The notes beneath the pieces were generated by a model. It saw only the letters and a list, made by a program, of their open reading frames with translations, was not told the origin of the DNA and searched no databases. 64,000 nt of DNA from Rheinheimera pacifica (GTDB lineage Bacteria; Pseudomonadota; Gammaproteobacteria; Enterobacterales; Alteromonadaceae). Shown here piece after piece: positions 45,696 to 55,139 of the stretch. The stretch's first letter is position 1. The number at the start of each line of letters is the position of its first letter. Position numbers and translations under genes: made by a program. The DNA lies in the NCBI RefSeq assembly GCF_024809855.1, contig NZ_JANUEM010000004.1, positions 1 through 64,000 of the forward strand, written 5' to 3'.

Positions 45696-46208
45696 TTATA
45701 CCTGCAGTAACTTTTGCATATACACTGCATTCTGGCCGGTATAGCTTGCCAAAGCCTGTAAAGCGGCAGGCTGGGTAAGTGGTAATACTTCAAACCCCTG
45801 CTTTTGCCAGTAAGGCACAGAGCCCTGTACCGCAACCAGTGCCAGAGTGTTAAACCCCAAATCAGCTGCGTACTGCTCAGCGTGCGCCAACAGCTGTGGC
45901 GCCAGGCGCATTCCTCTGCCATTAAAACTTACCGCCATATCATGCAGATACAACAATTCGGCATCAGCGTAACTACCAAAGTCACTACCAAGCGGTGCTA
46001 TCTGCTTATTGCGCGATGGATAGCTGAACAAATATGCCAGCACCTCGCCGGTATCATTTTCTGCCAGCCAGCAGCTTTGCGGTTGTGATGCCAAACGCTT
46101 ACGGATAAGACCTGCATCTTCAAACAACTCAGCGGCGTAACAGCTATCCTGTATCGCTACTATAGCGTCAAGATCTGCCTCATTAATTAAACGGATATGT
46201 ATCGACAT
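45696..46208 (-). CDS. GNAT-family N-acetyltransferase
   Basis: 170 residues with the GNAT core: LLYLHDMAVSFNGRGMRLAP (acetyl-CoA pyrophosphate loop in the RGMRLAP stretch), LGFNTLALVAVQGSVPYWQK and QGFEVLPL. The substrate is not evident. It lies 48 bp after the maltose-acetyltransferase-like gene on the same strand and could share its transcript. Confidence 0.88.
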   Translation of the reverse strand: MSIHIRLINEADLDAIVAIQDSCYAAELFEDAGLIRKRLASQPQSCWLAENDTGEVLAYLFSYPSRNKQIAPLGSDFGSYADAELLYLHDMAVSFNGRGMRLAPQLLAHAEQYAADLGFNTLALVAVQGSVPYWQKQGFEVLPLTQPAALQALASYTGQNAVYMQKLLQV

Positions 46209-46256
46209 ACTTTCTACTGCTTACTTATTAAATACTACTTAACTCACCGTTGTAGC

Positions 46257-46820
46257 TTACTCAGCAGATACCGCTTTAATAACCCGGCACGGGTTACCAC
46301 CTGCGACTACCCCTGCAGGCACATCTTTTGTTACCACACTACCAGCTGCCACCACACTGCCCTTACCAATCGTTACGCCGGGTAACAGTATCGCCCCGCC
46401 GCCAATCCAGACATCATCTTCTATTGTTACCGGCAACGCCTGCTCTATCAGAGTGCGCCGCTGTGCGGCATTTAGCGGGTGGTTCACGGTATAAATTTGT
46501 ACTGCGGGGCCAAAAAACACATTATTACCAATGTTTACCGGTGCAACATCCAGCACGACGCAGTTAAAGTTAAAAAACACCTTAGCGCCGGTTTTAATGT
46601 TATAGCCATAATCGCAGTAAAACGGCGGCTCAGCATAAAAGTGTTTGCCGGTATTCGGCAGCCACTGCTTTACCAATTGTTTACGCAATGCCCCATCATC
46701 CGGTGTGCTGTGGTTAAACTGATGTTGTAACTTACGCGCAGCCAAACGCTCAGCGCTAAGCTCTTTGTCCAGCGGGTTATACCAGTCTCCGGATAGCATT
46801 TTGTGTTTTTCAGTTGGCAT
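46257..46820 (-). CDS. maa: Sugar O-acetyltransferase (maltose/galactoside type)
   Basis: 187 residues. The N-terminal Mac domain is MLSGDWYNPLDKELSAERL, followed by a left-handed beta-helix with hexapeptide repeats (GNNVFFGPAVQIYTVNHPLN, IEDDVWIGGGAILLPGVTIG, KGSVVAAGSVVTKDVP). The catalytic His lies in TVNHPL. It acetylates free sugars such as glucose or maltose. Its short gap to the efp terminator argues for an own promoter. Confidence 0.9.
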   Translation of the reverse strand: MPTEKHKMLSGDWYNPLDKELSAERLAARKLQHQFNHSTPDDGALRKQLVKQWLPNTGKHFYAEPPFYCDYGYNIKTGAKVFFNFNCVVLDVAPVNIGNNVFFGPAVQIYTVNHPLNAAQRRTLIEQALPVTIEDDVWIGGGAILLPGVTIGKGSVVAAGSVVTKDVPAGVVAGGNPCRVIKAVSAE

Positions 46821-46836
46821 TGCTTATTCCTCTGTA

Positions 46837-46866
46837 TTAAAAAAGGCGCCGAAGCGCCTTTTTCTG
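46837..46866 (-). terminator. efp terminator
   Basis: AAAAAAGGCGC CGAA GCGCCTTTTT works in both directions. For efp it is followed by TTTTTTAATAC. Confidence 0.8.
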
Positions 46867-46882
46867 ATCCAGCCTGCCAGTA

Positions 46883-47443
46883 TTACTTGGCGCGGCTGCG
46901 GTATTCGTCGGTACGGGTATCGATTTCGATTTTGTCGCCTTCTTCCACGAATGCCGGTACCATCAACTCAAAACCGGTTTCAATTTTCGCTGGCTTCATT
47001 ACTTTACCAGAGGTATCACCACGGGCTGCCGGTTCAGTATAGGTTACTGTGCGAACTACAACTGTTGGCAGGTCAACAGAAATTGGCCGTTCACCGTAAA
47101 ACACTACGGAACACTCCATACCATCTACCAAGTACTTCAGTGCTTCGGTCATGTTTTCTGCTTCAACTTCAAACTGGTTGTATTCCTGATCCATAAATAC
47201 ATACATAGGATCAGCAAAGTAAGAATAGGTTACTTCTTTGGTTTCCAGCAGAACCTGTTCAAATTTGTCATCGGCACGGTATACCGTTTCCATACCCTGA
47301 CCATTTAACAGGTTTTTCATTTTCATTTTTACAACGGCAGCGTTGCGGCCTGATTTGTTAAACTCGGCCTTTAAAATTACCATCGCTTCAGTGCCAACCA
47401 TAATCACCTGGCCAGCACGCAGTTCTTGAGCTGTCTTCATCAT
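46883..47443 (-). CDS. efp: Translation elongation factor P (arginine type)
   Basis: 186 residues in three beta-barrel domains. The modified loop reads KSGRNAAVV, with Arg in place of the lysine of E. coli EF-P (Arg32 counting from the second of two adjacent ATG codons). EF-P relieves ribosome stalling at polyproline; the Arg form needs rhamnosylation by EarP, encoded 18 bp upstream. The two genes are divided by a short gap and read in the same direction. Confidence 0.96.
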   Translation of the reverse strand: MMKTAQELRAGQVIMVGTEAMVILKAEFNKSGRNAAVVKMKMKNLLNGQGMETVYRADDKFEQVLLETKEVTYSYFADPMYVFMDQEYNQFEVEAENMTEALKYLVDGMECSVVFYGERPISVDLPTVVVRTVTYTEPAARGDTSGKVMKPAKIETGFELMVPAFVEEGDKIEIDTRTDEYRSRAK

Positions 47444-47461
47444 GACTGAAATATCTTCTCG

Positions 47462-48634
47462 TTAGGAAAAATTGCGTCGCATTATAAATTTTTTTTCAAC
47501 AAAGTGCACGAGATTGCTGGCAAGATCTCCATTTGCCATTAACGCTGCGCGCCATATGGGGTTATATTCAGCAATTTTTGGCAACATCGCACTAAATTTT
47601 TGCCAGCTATGCTCAAGCTGGCTGTCGGTGTTCCAGGCCTGCCAGAAATGTTGCACGCTATCAGCAACGTCTTCAGGCATTTGCGCACAATAACGCTGCA
47701 TAAAAGCGTTAAGCTTGTCCAGATGCACCTGCTCTGCCTGGCGGTATATTTGCCAGATAAACGGCTTCTCGGCCCAGTGCGCCCGGATAACAGAATCCTC
47801 TCCGCGAACAAAATTAATATCACAGGCCAAGAGCAATTTGTCGTAATCGTTTTGTGGCATAAAAGGTAATACCTTTAATGTCAGGCTATTTATTACCTGC
47901 TCACCATACTGCTTTAACTGCGGGTAATATTGCATTAGTTGATTGGCAAGCGCGCCCTCAGGCACCAGACACAAGGTATTAATGTCTGGTTGTTGCCAGC
48001 AGGCCAGTAAACTTTGAATTTGCGGATGATCATAGGCAAACAGCGAAATTTTTTGCTGATAGTACCCATGATTATTAACCCCCAGTTGCTGCCAGAACTG
48101 GTGTTGTGCTGAGGCGTCGGCCAAAAACTGTACGCCAAGTTGCTGCAAATTAGCCTCTTGCAGTAAACCACCGGTGCCGGCAGTAAAACCGGGGAAAAAG
48201 AAATATTTGTCCAGCGCTAAATGTGGTTGTGGTGAAGGCAACGCATGACAGCTTTCTACCCAGGCTTCTGCCGATAAATATTCCAGATTAAGCCACAGCG
48301 GCTTTTCATCTTGCTGCGCCATCAACTGCTGATAGGGTATTGGAACATTACAGGCCAACGCCTCTATTACAACGCTGGCAACACCACTTGCCTGCCAGTC
48401 GGTAGAGGCAGACCACAGCCTGATAGTAACACCGGCAATATTCTGCTGAACCTGGCTAATATCTACCTGTGGGCAAATTTTATTAAAGCTGGCTAAATCA
48501 TCGACCCACAACCGCACCGCAATACCATGCTCAGCAGCAAGCTGCCGGCTTAGGCGCCAGCAAATACCGATATCACCAAAATTATCTATAACAGCGCAGA
48601 AAATATCCCAGCGGCGGGCAGTGGTAGGCATCAA
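47462..48634 (-). CDS. earP: EF-P arginine rhamnosyltransferase EarP
   Basis: 390 residues of the former DUF2331 family, with WDIFCAVIDNFGDIGICWRL at the N-terminus and NFVRGEDSVIRAHWAEKPFIWQIY near residue 270, the dTDP-rhamnose-binding region. A GT-B inverting enzyme that attaches rhamnose to Arg32 of EF-P. The dTDP-rhamnose genes (rml) are not in this window. Confidence 0.95.
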   Translation of the reverse strand: MMPTTARRWDIFCAVIDNFGDIGICWRLSRQLAAEHGIAVRLWVDDLASFNKICPQVDISQVQQNIAGVTIRLWSASTDWQASGVASVVIEALACNVPIPYQQLMAQQDEKPLWLNLEYLSAEAWVESCHALPSPQPHLALDKYFFFPGFTAGTGGLLQEANLQQLGVQFLADASAQHQFWQQLGVNNHGYYQQKISLFAYDHPQIQSLLACWQQPDINTLCLVPEGALANQLMQYYPQLKQYGEQVINSLTLKVLPFMPQNDYDKLLLACDINFVRGEDSVIRAHWAEKPFIWQIYRQAEQVHLDKLNAFMQRYCAQMPEDVADSVQHFWQAWNTDSQLEHSWQKFSAMLPKIAEYNPIWRAALMANGDLASNLVHFVEKKFIMRRNFS

Positions 48635-48642
48635 ATATATCG

Positions 48643-49017
48643 TCAGCTAAAAAATAAGGCAGCTATTATACCTTTAAGTACACGCAGGCCAAGGTATGTT
48701 GTTGCCAGCAGTAGCACGGTTACCAGCACTGCCAGCAAGTAATAAGTCAGTCGTTGCAGGCGTATTTTAGCCCTATATAACCAGGTGGCGTTGTTATCTG
48801 CCGTGGGCAGTTCAGGGTAAAACAGCACAGCCCACAGCCAGAGCAGTAAACTGCTAACAACACATAATACCGCCGTAAGCTGCCAGCGCTGGGCTAACTC
48901 GGGTGTTGCACTAAACAACAACCAGCCAAATGCGCTTAGCGACAATATAAACAACGCAATAAACACGGCTTTTGCCGGGTACATACGCCGAGCCCAACGC
49001 TGATAAAATGCCAGCAT
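48643..49017 (-). CDS. Hypothetical inner-membrane protein
   Basis: 124 residues with about three helices (17-35, 46-66, 92-112). No family recognised. It overlaps the next gene's stop by one base and precedes earP by 8 bp, so it belongs to the same leftward transcript. Confidence 0.78.
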   Translation of the reverse strand: MLAFYQRWARRMYPAKAVFIALFILSLSAFGWLLFSATPELAQRWQLTAVLCVVSSLLLWLWAVLFYPELPTADNNATWLYRAKIRLQRLTYYLLAVLVTVLLLATTYLGLRVLKGIIAALFFS

Positions 49018-49544
49018 CAGCCAAGCTCCATTGCAGTCAGGTTTGCAGGATACAACGCCATTATGCCGCTTTGCCCCTGCATATCGCCAATTAACCAGAT
49101 TTGTTCAAACGGGTGTAACTTTGGCATATGCAGTTGTTTGTAATGCTGCAAAATATCACGTCTTGTCCACAACGGGTTAGCATTGCGGATCACCAGCCAA
49201 ACCCGTTCAGTGTGATAGTTTTTATCTGCTTTGTTGCTAATCAGCCGGTTAAGTGCAGTTAGTAACCGATGCTGCACCGGTGTACGTAATAATGCCATGA
49301 GCTCTTTGTGGGTGTTAGTGCTAAGCTCACGCCCCAGAATATGCATGGCTTCGGCTTCGCTGCCATAAAGATGGGCAATTTCTAAATCCAGCTTTTGCTC
49401 GTCATAGTAACAGGATACATCAGGCCGGGCAGGTTCGTTATGCCAGATATGACGCATAGCAATGCCAAAGCGCTGCTCATACAACCGCATAAACAGCCTG
49501 GCCGCTTCATGCTCCAGTTTTATCTTTTCTTCACTGCCATTCAT
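49017..49544 (-). CDS. Hypothetical soluble protein
   Basis: 175 residues, no signal or membrane segment. The order EEKIKLEHEAARLFMRLYEQ, YYDEQKLDLEIAHLYGSEAE and RVWLVIRNANPLWTRRD suggests a mixed alpha/beta fold, and DLEIAH could be a nuclease-like acid cluster. I recognise no family. Start codon overlap couples it to the membrane protein downstream. Confidence 0.75.
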   Translation of the reverse strand: MNGSEEKIKLEHEAARLFMRLYEQRFGIAMRHIWHNEPARPDVSCYYDEQKLDLEIAHLYGSEAEAMHILGRELSTNTHKELMALLRTPVQHRLLTALNRLISNKADKNYHTERVWLVIRNANPLWTRRDILQHYKQLHMPKLHPFEQIWLIGDMQGQSGIMALYPANLTAMELG

Positions 49545-49569
49545 CTGTACAAAACCCGGGCAACCAAAC

Positions 49570-50196
49570 TCAATATGGTGCCGGCATAAAATAGTAATGC
49601 CAAATTTCTATCACTACCGGCACCACGGATAACAGCAAAATAACAGCCATACAAATATTAAATATACGCTGTAGCAACGGCTTTGTTAGCACCGCTCTGA
49701 GCGCTGCACCAAATACCAACCAGGCCCCGACACAAGGAAATGCAACCAGTAAAAAAGCACCGGTAATGACACTTACTTCCAGCCAATATACACCGCCTAC
49801 AGTGGTAAAGGCGGCAACAGCGCCACTGGCCATTACCCAGGCTTTGCCGTTAACCCACTGAAATAGCGCAGCCTGTATAAAGCTAAATGGCTTACTTTTG
49901 CCTTTCTCTATTGCTTTAGGTTCAGCGCTGGCAATATGCCAGGCCAGCCAGATAAGATAAACAACCCCCACCACTTTAATCAGTTGATGCAGGTGCGGAT
50001 AACGCTCAAACACCACGCCAAACCCCAACCCCACCAGCAGCACCATCAGTGGAAAGCCCAGGCATATTCCCAGCCAGTGCGGCACACTGGCTTTAATGCC
50101 ATAGTTTACGCCTGATGACATGATCATCACGTTATTAGGGCCAGGTGTAATAGTGGTAGAAAAAGCAAAAAACAGCACCGCTAAAAATAGCTCCAT
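49570..50196 (-). CDS. LysE/RhtB-family exporter
   Basis: 208 residues and six membrane helices, with FSTTITPGPNNVMIMSSGVN at the N-terminus and KAWVMASGAVAAF. LysE-family carriers export amino acids or homoserine lactone-like compounds. The specificity cannot be read from the sequence. Confidence 0.9.
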   Translation of the reverse strand: MELFLAVLFFAFSTTITPGPNNVMIMSSGVNYGIKASVPHWLGICLGFPLMVLLVGLGFGVVFERYPHLHQLIKVVGVVYLIWLAWHIASAEPKAIEKGKSKPFSFIQAALFQWVNGKAWVMASGAVAAFTTVGGVYWLEVSVITGAFLLVAFPCVGAWLVFGAALRAVLTKPLLQRIFNICMAVILLLSVVPVVIEIWHYYFMPAPY

Positions 50197-50228
50197 CGTA
50201 TATCCAGGGTTCGCGCAGAATGTGATAC

Positions 50229-51068
50229 CTATAGCGGATAATACCAGAGTCGGCGATCTTTAATAGGCGTTTGTGCAGGCAAAAGCGGATTGTCCAACTT
50301 TATCATTTGCCGCTTTTTCAGTTGCAGCTCTGCCAGATGGTTAGCGAAAAACTGATAAAAAAGCTGGTCAAAAGTGCCATCAGCAATAATTTTTTGCAGC
50401 CCGGTTTCAATATCCTTTGCCAATTGCTCATTAGCATAATTAACAAAAAAGTAGCTGGCAGTAGGGTAATAAAGTACCCAGTTTTGCTCTGTCACTATAT
50501 TACGCTCTGTTAGCAGAGCAGCTTCATCTGCAATTTCCAGCGCATTACGTGGCACAGCATCTACCCGGCCCTTTTCCAGCATAGAGAACAAGTTGTCGTA
50601 ACCCGCTGCACCAATTACCGAAAAACCGTTAAGCTGCAGTACTTTAGCGTCTACCCAGTCATGCCCCTGCGCATACACCAAACGGCGGATTTGCTCCGGT
50701 TTAGCGTTAGCAGTAAATTTAGCCTGCTGATCTTTACGGATCAACAAAATACGGTAACCGCTTAAACCTTTAAAAATAGGAATGCGGATAGGCCGCAGAT
50801 CCAGCTCACGCTCTACCGAAGTCATTGTCCACAGAACGTCCAGTTCGGCCTGCTCTTTTAAAAACACTATACTGCGTGATTTAGACATCCGCTCAGACGA
50901 GCTTTGTAACTGATACGGACGATCAGCCTGAGCCAATGCCAGTTCCAGCAACGCTAACGGGTAAACAGATCGCGGATCTTCAACATGGGCAATTGCCGGG
51001 TAACGCACTAACTCTGCAGCTGCGGCAAACGTTGGCAGAAAAAAATAAAGTAAAATGATGCGTATCAC
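50229..51068 (-). CDS. Orphan periplasmic solute-binding-like protein
   Basis: 279 residues. A short signal peptide (FFLPTFAAA-AE) is followed by a type II periplasmic binding fold: LPLALLELALAQAD-like start, VLWTMTSVERELDLRPIRIP, RILLIRKD, and a C-terminal TFDQLFYQFF. No permease or ATPase gene is near, so it may act as a sensor or scavenger rather than in uptake. SBP_bac_3-like is the best family guess. Confidence 0.75.
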   Translation of the reverse strand: MIRIILLYFFLPTFAAAAELVRYPAIAHVEDPRSVYPLALLELALAQADRPYQLQSSSERMSKSRSIVFLKEQAELDVLWTMTSVERELDLRPIRIPIFKGLSGYRILLIRKDQQAKFTANAKPEQIRRLVYAQGHDWVDAKVLQLNGFSVIGAAGYDNLFSMLEKGRVDAVPRNALEIADEAALLTERNIVTEQNWVLYYPTASYFFVNYANEQLAKDIETGLQKIIADGTFDQLFYQFFANHLAELQLKKRQMIKLDNPLLPAQTPIKDRRLWYYPL

Positions 51069-51203
51069 TATGTTTCACCGGATAACTGTGCCATGTTATT
51101 ACTGAAGTATTATCTACTTTGCTGGTAATAGTCAGCATAACGCTGATATTTACCTGAAAATACAACATAACAGCGTGATAAAGAGAAAAGACAGGAGATA
51201 AAC

Positions 51204-51398
51204 ATGAATAAAATTCTGGGTTTGGCAATTTTGGTCGCTGGCATTATTTTGTTATATTTTGGTTACAATGAATATAATTCAGCTGCATCTCAGGTTACTG
51301 AGGTAGTAACAGGCAGTCCTACTGACAACGCTATCTGGTTCTTGATTGGTGGTGCTATCGCAGCAATTGTTGGTTTGGGTGTATTACTGAAAAAATAG
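51204..51398 (+). CDS. DUF3185-family two-helix membrane peptide
   Basis: 64 residues with helices at 4-22 (ILGLAILVAGIILLYFGYN) and 44-62 (AIWFLIGGAIAAIVGLGVLL). The middle is Ala/Thr rich. This fits DUF3185, small proteins of unknown role often induced under stress. The SD AGGAGA is six bases before the ATG. It has its own terminator. Confidence 0.85.
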   Translation: MNKILGLAILVAGIILLYFGYNEYNSAASQVTEVVTGSPTDNAIWFLIGGAIAAIVGLGVLLKK

Positions 51399-51410
51399 TC
51401 CACATAACAT

Positions 51411-51440
51411 AAAGGCCGCACTGCATGCGGCCTTTATTTG
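51411..51440. terminator. Terminator between the DUF3185 gene and glnS
   Basis: AAAGGCCGCA CTGCA TGCGGCCTTT, with ATTTG to the right and an A-rich left flank. It serves both converging genes. Confidence 0.8.
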
Positions 51441-51456
51441 TTGAACAAAAGAGGGT

Positions 51457-53124
51457 TTATTCCTCTTCTTTACCCCAGCTGTCCCGCAGCCCTACGGTAC
51501 GGTTAAATACCAGCTTGTCGGCACTGCTGTCTTTATTGTCCGCACAGTAATAGCCTTCACGCTCAAACTGATAGGCCTGTTCAGCTTTAGCTGTTTGTAG
51601 TGATGGCTCAACCAACCCTTGTTTAATCACCAGTGACTGCGCATTAATAACCTGCAAAAAGTCTTCTTCTGCTGCCGGGTTAGCCACACTGAATAAACGA
51701 TCGTAAACGCGAAACTCAGCAGGCACAGCGTGTTTAGCTTCAACCCAATGAATTACGCCACGCACTTTGCGGCCATCTGCCGGGTTTTCCCCCAGAGTTT
51801 CCGGCAAATAGCTGCATTTTAATTCAACAATGTTACCTTCGCTGTCTTTTACCACTTCATCGGCGTGAATAACATAAGCATTACGCAAACGTACATCGCC
51901 GTTTAATACCAGACGTTTATACTTTTTGTTAGCTTCTTCGCGAAAATCAGCACGGTCAATATAAACTACCGGCCCAAACGGCAATTTACGGCTACCCATA
52001 GTCTCGTCTTTCGGATGGTTTGGCGAGTCCAGCCACTCAGTGCCATCGGCAGGATAATTGGTTATGGTAACTTTAAGTGGCTCCAACACAGCCATCGCAC
52101 GCGGTGCCGTGGTATCTAAATCTTCGCGGATACAGGCTTCCAGTGCAGACATTTCAATAACATTGTCTTGTTTGGTCACCCCAATGCGCTTAGCAAACTC
52201 ACGGATAGCCGCTGGCGTGTAACCACGACGGCGTAAACCGGCAATGGTTGGCATACGTGGGTCGTCCCAACCGGATACAACTTGTTTTTCTACCAGCGTT
52301 TGTAATTTACGCTTGCTCATCACTGCAAATTCAAGATTTAAGCGCGAAAACTCAATCTGTTGCGGGTGGCAGGCAATGGTTATATTGTCCAGGATCCAGT
52401 CATACAAACGACGGTTATCCTGAAACTCCAGCGTACACAGCGAGTGCGTAATGCCTTCCAGTGCATCGGAAATACAGTGGGTAAAATCGTACATCGGGTA
52501 AATGCACCATTTATCGCCGGTTTGGTGGTGATGGGCAAACTTAACACGGTAAATAACCGGGTCGCGCATAACCATAAAGCTGGATGTCATATCAATTTTG
52601 GCGCGCAGCGAACACTCGCCTTCTTTAAAACCACCGGCACGCATTTTTTCAAACAGCGCCAGGTTTTCCTCCGGGCTGGTATCCCTTGTTGGGCTGTTTT
52701 TGCCCGGCTGGGTTAAATTGCCACGGTACTCACGCATTTGCTCACCATTTAAAAAGCAAACGTAAGCCAGGCCTTTATTAATTAACTCAACCGCATAACC
52801 ATAAAGGGCATCAAAGTAATCAGAAGAGTAGCGTACTGCGCCATCCCATTGAAAACCCAGCCAGTTTACGTCGTGCGAAATAGAGTTCACAAATTCGACG
52901 TTTTCTTTTTCCGGGTTGGTATCATCAAAGCGCAGGTTACATTTACCCTGATAATCCTGGGCAATACCAAAGTTCAGGCAGATAGATTTAGCATGACCTA
53001 TGTGTAAGTAACCATTCGGCTCTGGTGGAAACCGGGTTTGCACGGCACTGTGTTTACCGGATGCTAAATCAGTATCAATGATCTGACGAATAAAATTAGT
53101 TGGGCGATGTTCAACGTCCGCCAT
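51457..53124 (-). CDS. glnS: Glutaminyl-tRNA synthetase
   Basis: 555 residues. [20 protein letters not shown] carries HIGH, and [10 protein letters not shown] is the KMSKS counterpart. The length equals E. coli GlnS. I start at [11 protein letters not shown] (53124); the 23 upstream codons are not family-like. It charges tRNA-Gln in the cytoplasm. Confidence 0.98.
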   Translation of the reverse strand: MADVEHRPTNFIRQIIDTDLASGKHSAVQTRFPPEPNGYLHIGHAKSICLNFGIAQDYQGKCNLRFDDTNPEKENVEFVNSISHDVNWLGFQWDGAVRYSSDYFDALYGYAVELINKGLAYVCFLNGEQMREYRGNLTQPGKNSPTRDTSPEENLALFEKMRAGGFKEGECSLRAKIDMTSSFMVMRDPVIYRVKFAHHHQTGDKWCIYPMYDFTHCISDALEGITHSLCTLEFQDNRRLYDWILDNITIACHPQQIEFSRLNLEFAVMSKRKLQTLVEKQVVSGWDDPRMPTIAGLRRRGYTPAAIREFAKRIGVTKQDNVIEMSALEACIREDLDTTAPRAMAVLEPLKVTITNYPADGTEWLDSPNHPKDETMGSRKLPFGPVVYIDRADFREEANKKYKRLVLNGDVRLRNAYVIHADEVVKDSEGNIVELKCSYLPETLGENPADGRKVRGVIHWVEAKHAVPAEFRVYDRLFSVANPAAEEDFLQVINAQSLVIKQGLVEPSLQTAKAEQAYQFEREGYYCADNKDSSADKLVFNRTVGLRDSWGKEEE

Positions 53125-53303
53125 AGAATTCAAATCCCTATCTGCAAAACCAGTGCGGCTACACCGGTTAAAATTACTGAAATATGGCGGCATTATAACA
53201 GCAGAAATGCTTCTGACTACCGCCTGGCGGGGCTAATTATTCTGGCTGAATTAAAATACCGGAACAATGCTACAACTTCCGGCATTCCAGAGATAAACCG
53301 CTC

Positions 53304-54026
53304 TTAAAACTCATACTCCAGTGCAAAGCGTAAAGTGCGGTCAACCGTATCGTTATCAATCGCCATAATGACTGCCAACTCCCACTTTAGCTGTTTTTGC
53401 TTATCAAACTTATGTACGCCCATTAAGCTTGGGCCAGCGCCTTTGTAATTTTCACCGACATACAGTTCAATAGCCGGTTGTATAGCAGGCCGCCAACGGT
53501 AACGGTACTGCGCCCTGAATTCCGCTTCCCATTCTGAATTGAGCGTTTTACCCCATTCGTATACTGCCAGCGCATTGAGTGTCAGGCTGGTTGGGCCAAA
53601 CTCTTTTTCCATTAAAAGCCCGGTAGTAAACTCATAATTATCCTGATTGTTTTGCCGCTCCAGCTCAAACAGCATACCCCAGTCGGCACTATACTGGCCT
53701 TGCTCTGTCAGCATCCAGCGCAGTTCCAGCTCATAGCCAGACAGCTTATAATCTTCAGGGCTGACTCTGTCAGCTATCAGATAAATTTCCAGTGCTGCTC
53801 GTTCTGCCACGGAAAAGCCATAGCCCAGCTTTTGCCCCATAGTATTGTTGTCTGGGTGATCAGCCTGACGCTGATAAAAATAGCGGTATTCAATACTACG
53901 TTCCAGCGCCTGCACATAAGGATGATATACCTTGTCTACTACCCGACCATCGGCAAGGCTATGCCCACTTACCAGCAATGTCAGCGCGCCAGAAACGATA
54001 TAAAGCAGCGACGGGAAAAGCCTCAT
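53304..54026 (-). CDS. Outer-membrane beta-barrel protein, last gene of the diiron-oxidase operon
   Basis: 240 residues. A signal peptide (LLYIVSGALTLLVSGHSLA) is followed by amphipathic strands ending in ALEYEF with a terminal Phe. LELRWMLTEQGQYSADWGML, YRYRWRPAIQPAIELYVGE and MGVHKF suggest a 10-12-stranded barrel. It overlaps the FTR1-like gene by 4 bp, so it belongs to the operon. I know no name; a role in uptake or export of the cluster's ligand is inference. Confidence 0.78.
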   Translation of the reverse strand: MRLFPSLLYIVSGALTLLVSGHSLADGRVVDKVYHPYVQALERSIEYRYFYQRQADHPDNNTMGQKLGYGFSVAERAALEIYLIADRVSPEDYKLSGYELELRWMLTEQGQYSADWGMLFELERQNNQDNYEFTTGLLMEKEFGPTSLTLNALAVYEWGKTLNSEWEAEFRAQYRYRWRPAIQPAIELYVGENYKGAGPSLMGVHKFDKQKQLKWELAVIMAIDNDTVDRTLRFALEYEF

Positions 54027-54766
54027 TGCGCACTCCTTCTGTTATTTTTCAGGTTGCGGCTACACCAGAGTAATAACACCAGCCCACCAAGATATGCCAC
54101 GCCTTGCGATAAAACCGGGGTGGCTTCATACCCAAGCAAAGCCTGCAAAAAGAAGCCTAATTCAGACTGCTCTGGCAGCCATTGCTCGGTTTGCCATAGT
54201 TGCGGGCCTGCCGGCAGCCAGTCAGATTGAATAAGTAAAGCTGATGCCATCATGATCTGACGAACACCCAGTAGCGACAGCAGCAACCTGTAACTGAGAA
54301 TATGCAATTGTTTTAACTCTGTTAGCAGGTAGTACCAAAGCACAGCAATGCTGCTGCCAATACCTACACCTAAGGCCATACCCAAGAGTAAAGCTGACGG
54401 ATCGGCGTTGCCCTGACCAGGCAACCAGATATACAACAGTAAGTTGCTGCCATTGATACTGAGTAAACAGGCACAGGCCAAGGCTGAAAATGGCAATGCA
54501 ACAACCCCCTTAGCGGCTGCCATACACAACAGCACAAAGCAACCGGCGTATAGCAGGCTGTACAATAACTCCAGCCCAAAACCATCAAGTTGCTCAGAGA
54601 TCCAAAGCATATTGCTGCTAAAAAGTGCCAGCATAAGGATGGCAGGCAAAGTAAGTAGCAAAGTAAAACGTCGCCACTGGTTACTGTGCCACGCCAATAA
54701 GGTGGCCAGCAGTAAAAATAGCGGCAACAACTCGCGTAAAAACATTAGTACGGTATTAATTAGCAT
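54023..54766 (-). CDS. FTR1-like polytopic membrane protein with altered REGxE motif
   Basis: 247 residues and about seven membrane helices, the FTR1 permease size. The N-terminus MLINTVLMFLRELLPLFLLL aligns with the first FTR1 helix, but the iron-binding REGxE reads RELLP, losing the second glutamate. I see no second REGxE motif. It may therefore not pass iron in the standard way. Overlap with the FtrB-like gene (11 bp) and the barrel gene (4 bp) shows co-translation. Confidence 0.65.
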   Translation of the reverse strand: MLINTVLMFLRELLPLFLLLATLLAWHSNQWRRFTLLLTLPAILMLALFSSNMLWISEQLDGFGLELLYSLLYAGCFVLLCMAAAKGVVALPFSALACACLLSINGSNLLLYIWLPGQGNADPSALLLGMALGVGIGSSIAVLWYYLLTELKQLHILSYRLLLSLLGVRQIMMASALLIQSDWLPAGPQLWQTEQWLPEQSELGFFLQALLGYEATPVLSQGVAYLGGLVLLLWCSRNLKNNRRSAQ

Positions 54767-55139
54767 TGTCTGCCCTGTGCTGTTGCCACTGCGCTTCAGG
54801 TAGTGCTATCAACACGCCCTGAGCACTGTCGGGGTTATATTCGCCAAAAAATTGGTAGCGCCCAGGTTGCAGCGGCCCTATAAACAAGGTTGCTTTGCTA
54901 TTGCCTAAAATGACCTTTTCCCGGTTTAGGCTAAAGCTTTCAAATTCCTCAGGTGAGGGATCCTGATTTAACACCAACAGTTTTATTTTTTCTCCGGCCG
55001 GTACATAAAGCACCGACGGGTGAAACAAGTGATCTTTAATCTGCAATTCAAACAGCATAGGCTCCGCCAGCACAGGCAAAGCCAGACTCATCAATGTAAT
55101 ATGTTGCCAGGGCATTCCCTTTATCCGGTTTATTTTCAC
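54756..55139 (-). CDS. FtrB-like periplasmic cupredoxin-domain protein
   Basis: 127 residues with a signal peptide (ITLMSLALPVLA). A single cupredoxin domain reads LFHPSVLYVPAGEKIKLLVL, DPSPEEFESFSLNREKVIL, IGPLQPGRYQFFGEYNPDSA. The copper Cys-His-Met set is absent, and the EEFES/REKV/FFGEY pattern is that of cupredoxins linked to FTR1 and P19 in ferrous-iron uptake (FtrABCD type). It likely binds Fe or Cu through acidic side chains. It overlaps the kinase gene by 4 bp. Confidence 0.82.
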   Translation of the reverse strand: MKINRIKGMPWQHITLMSLALPVLAEPMLFELQIKDHLFHPSVLYVPAGEKIKLLVLNQDPSPEEFESFSLNREKVILGNSKATLFIGPLQPGRYQFFGEYNPDSAQGVLIALPEAQWQQHRADNAN

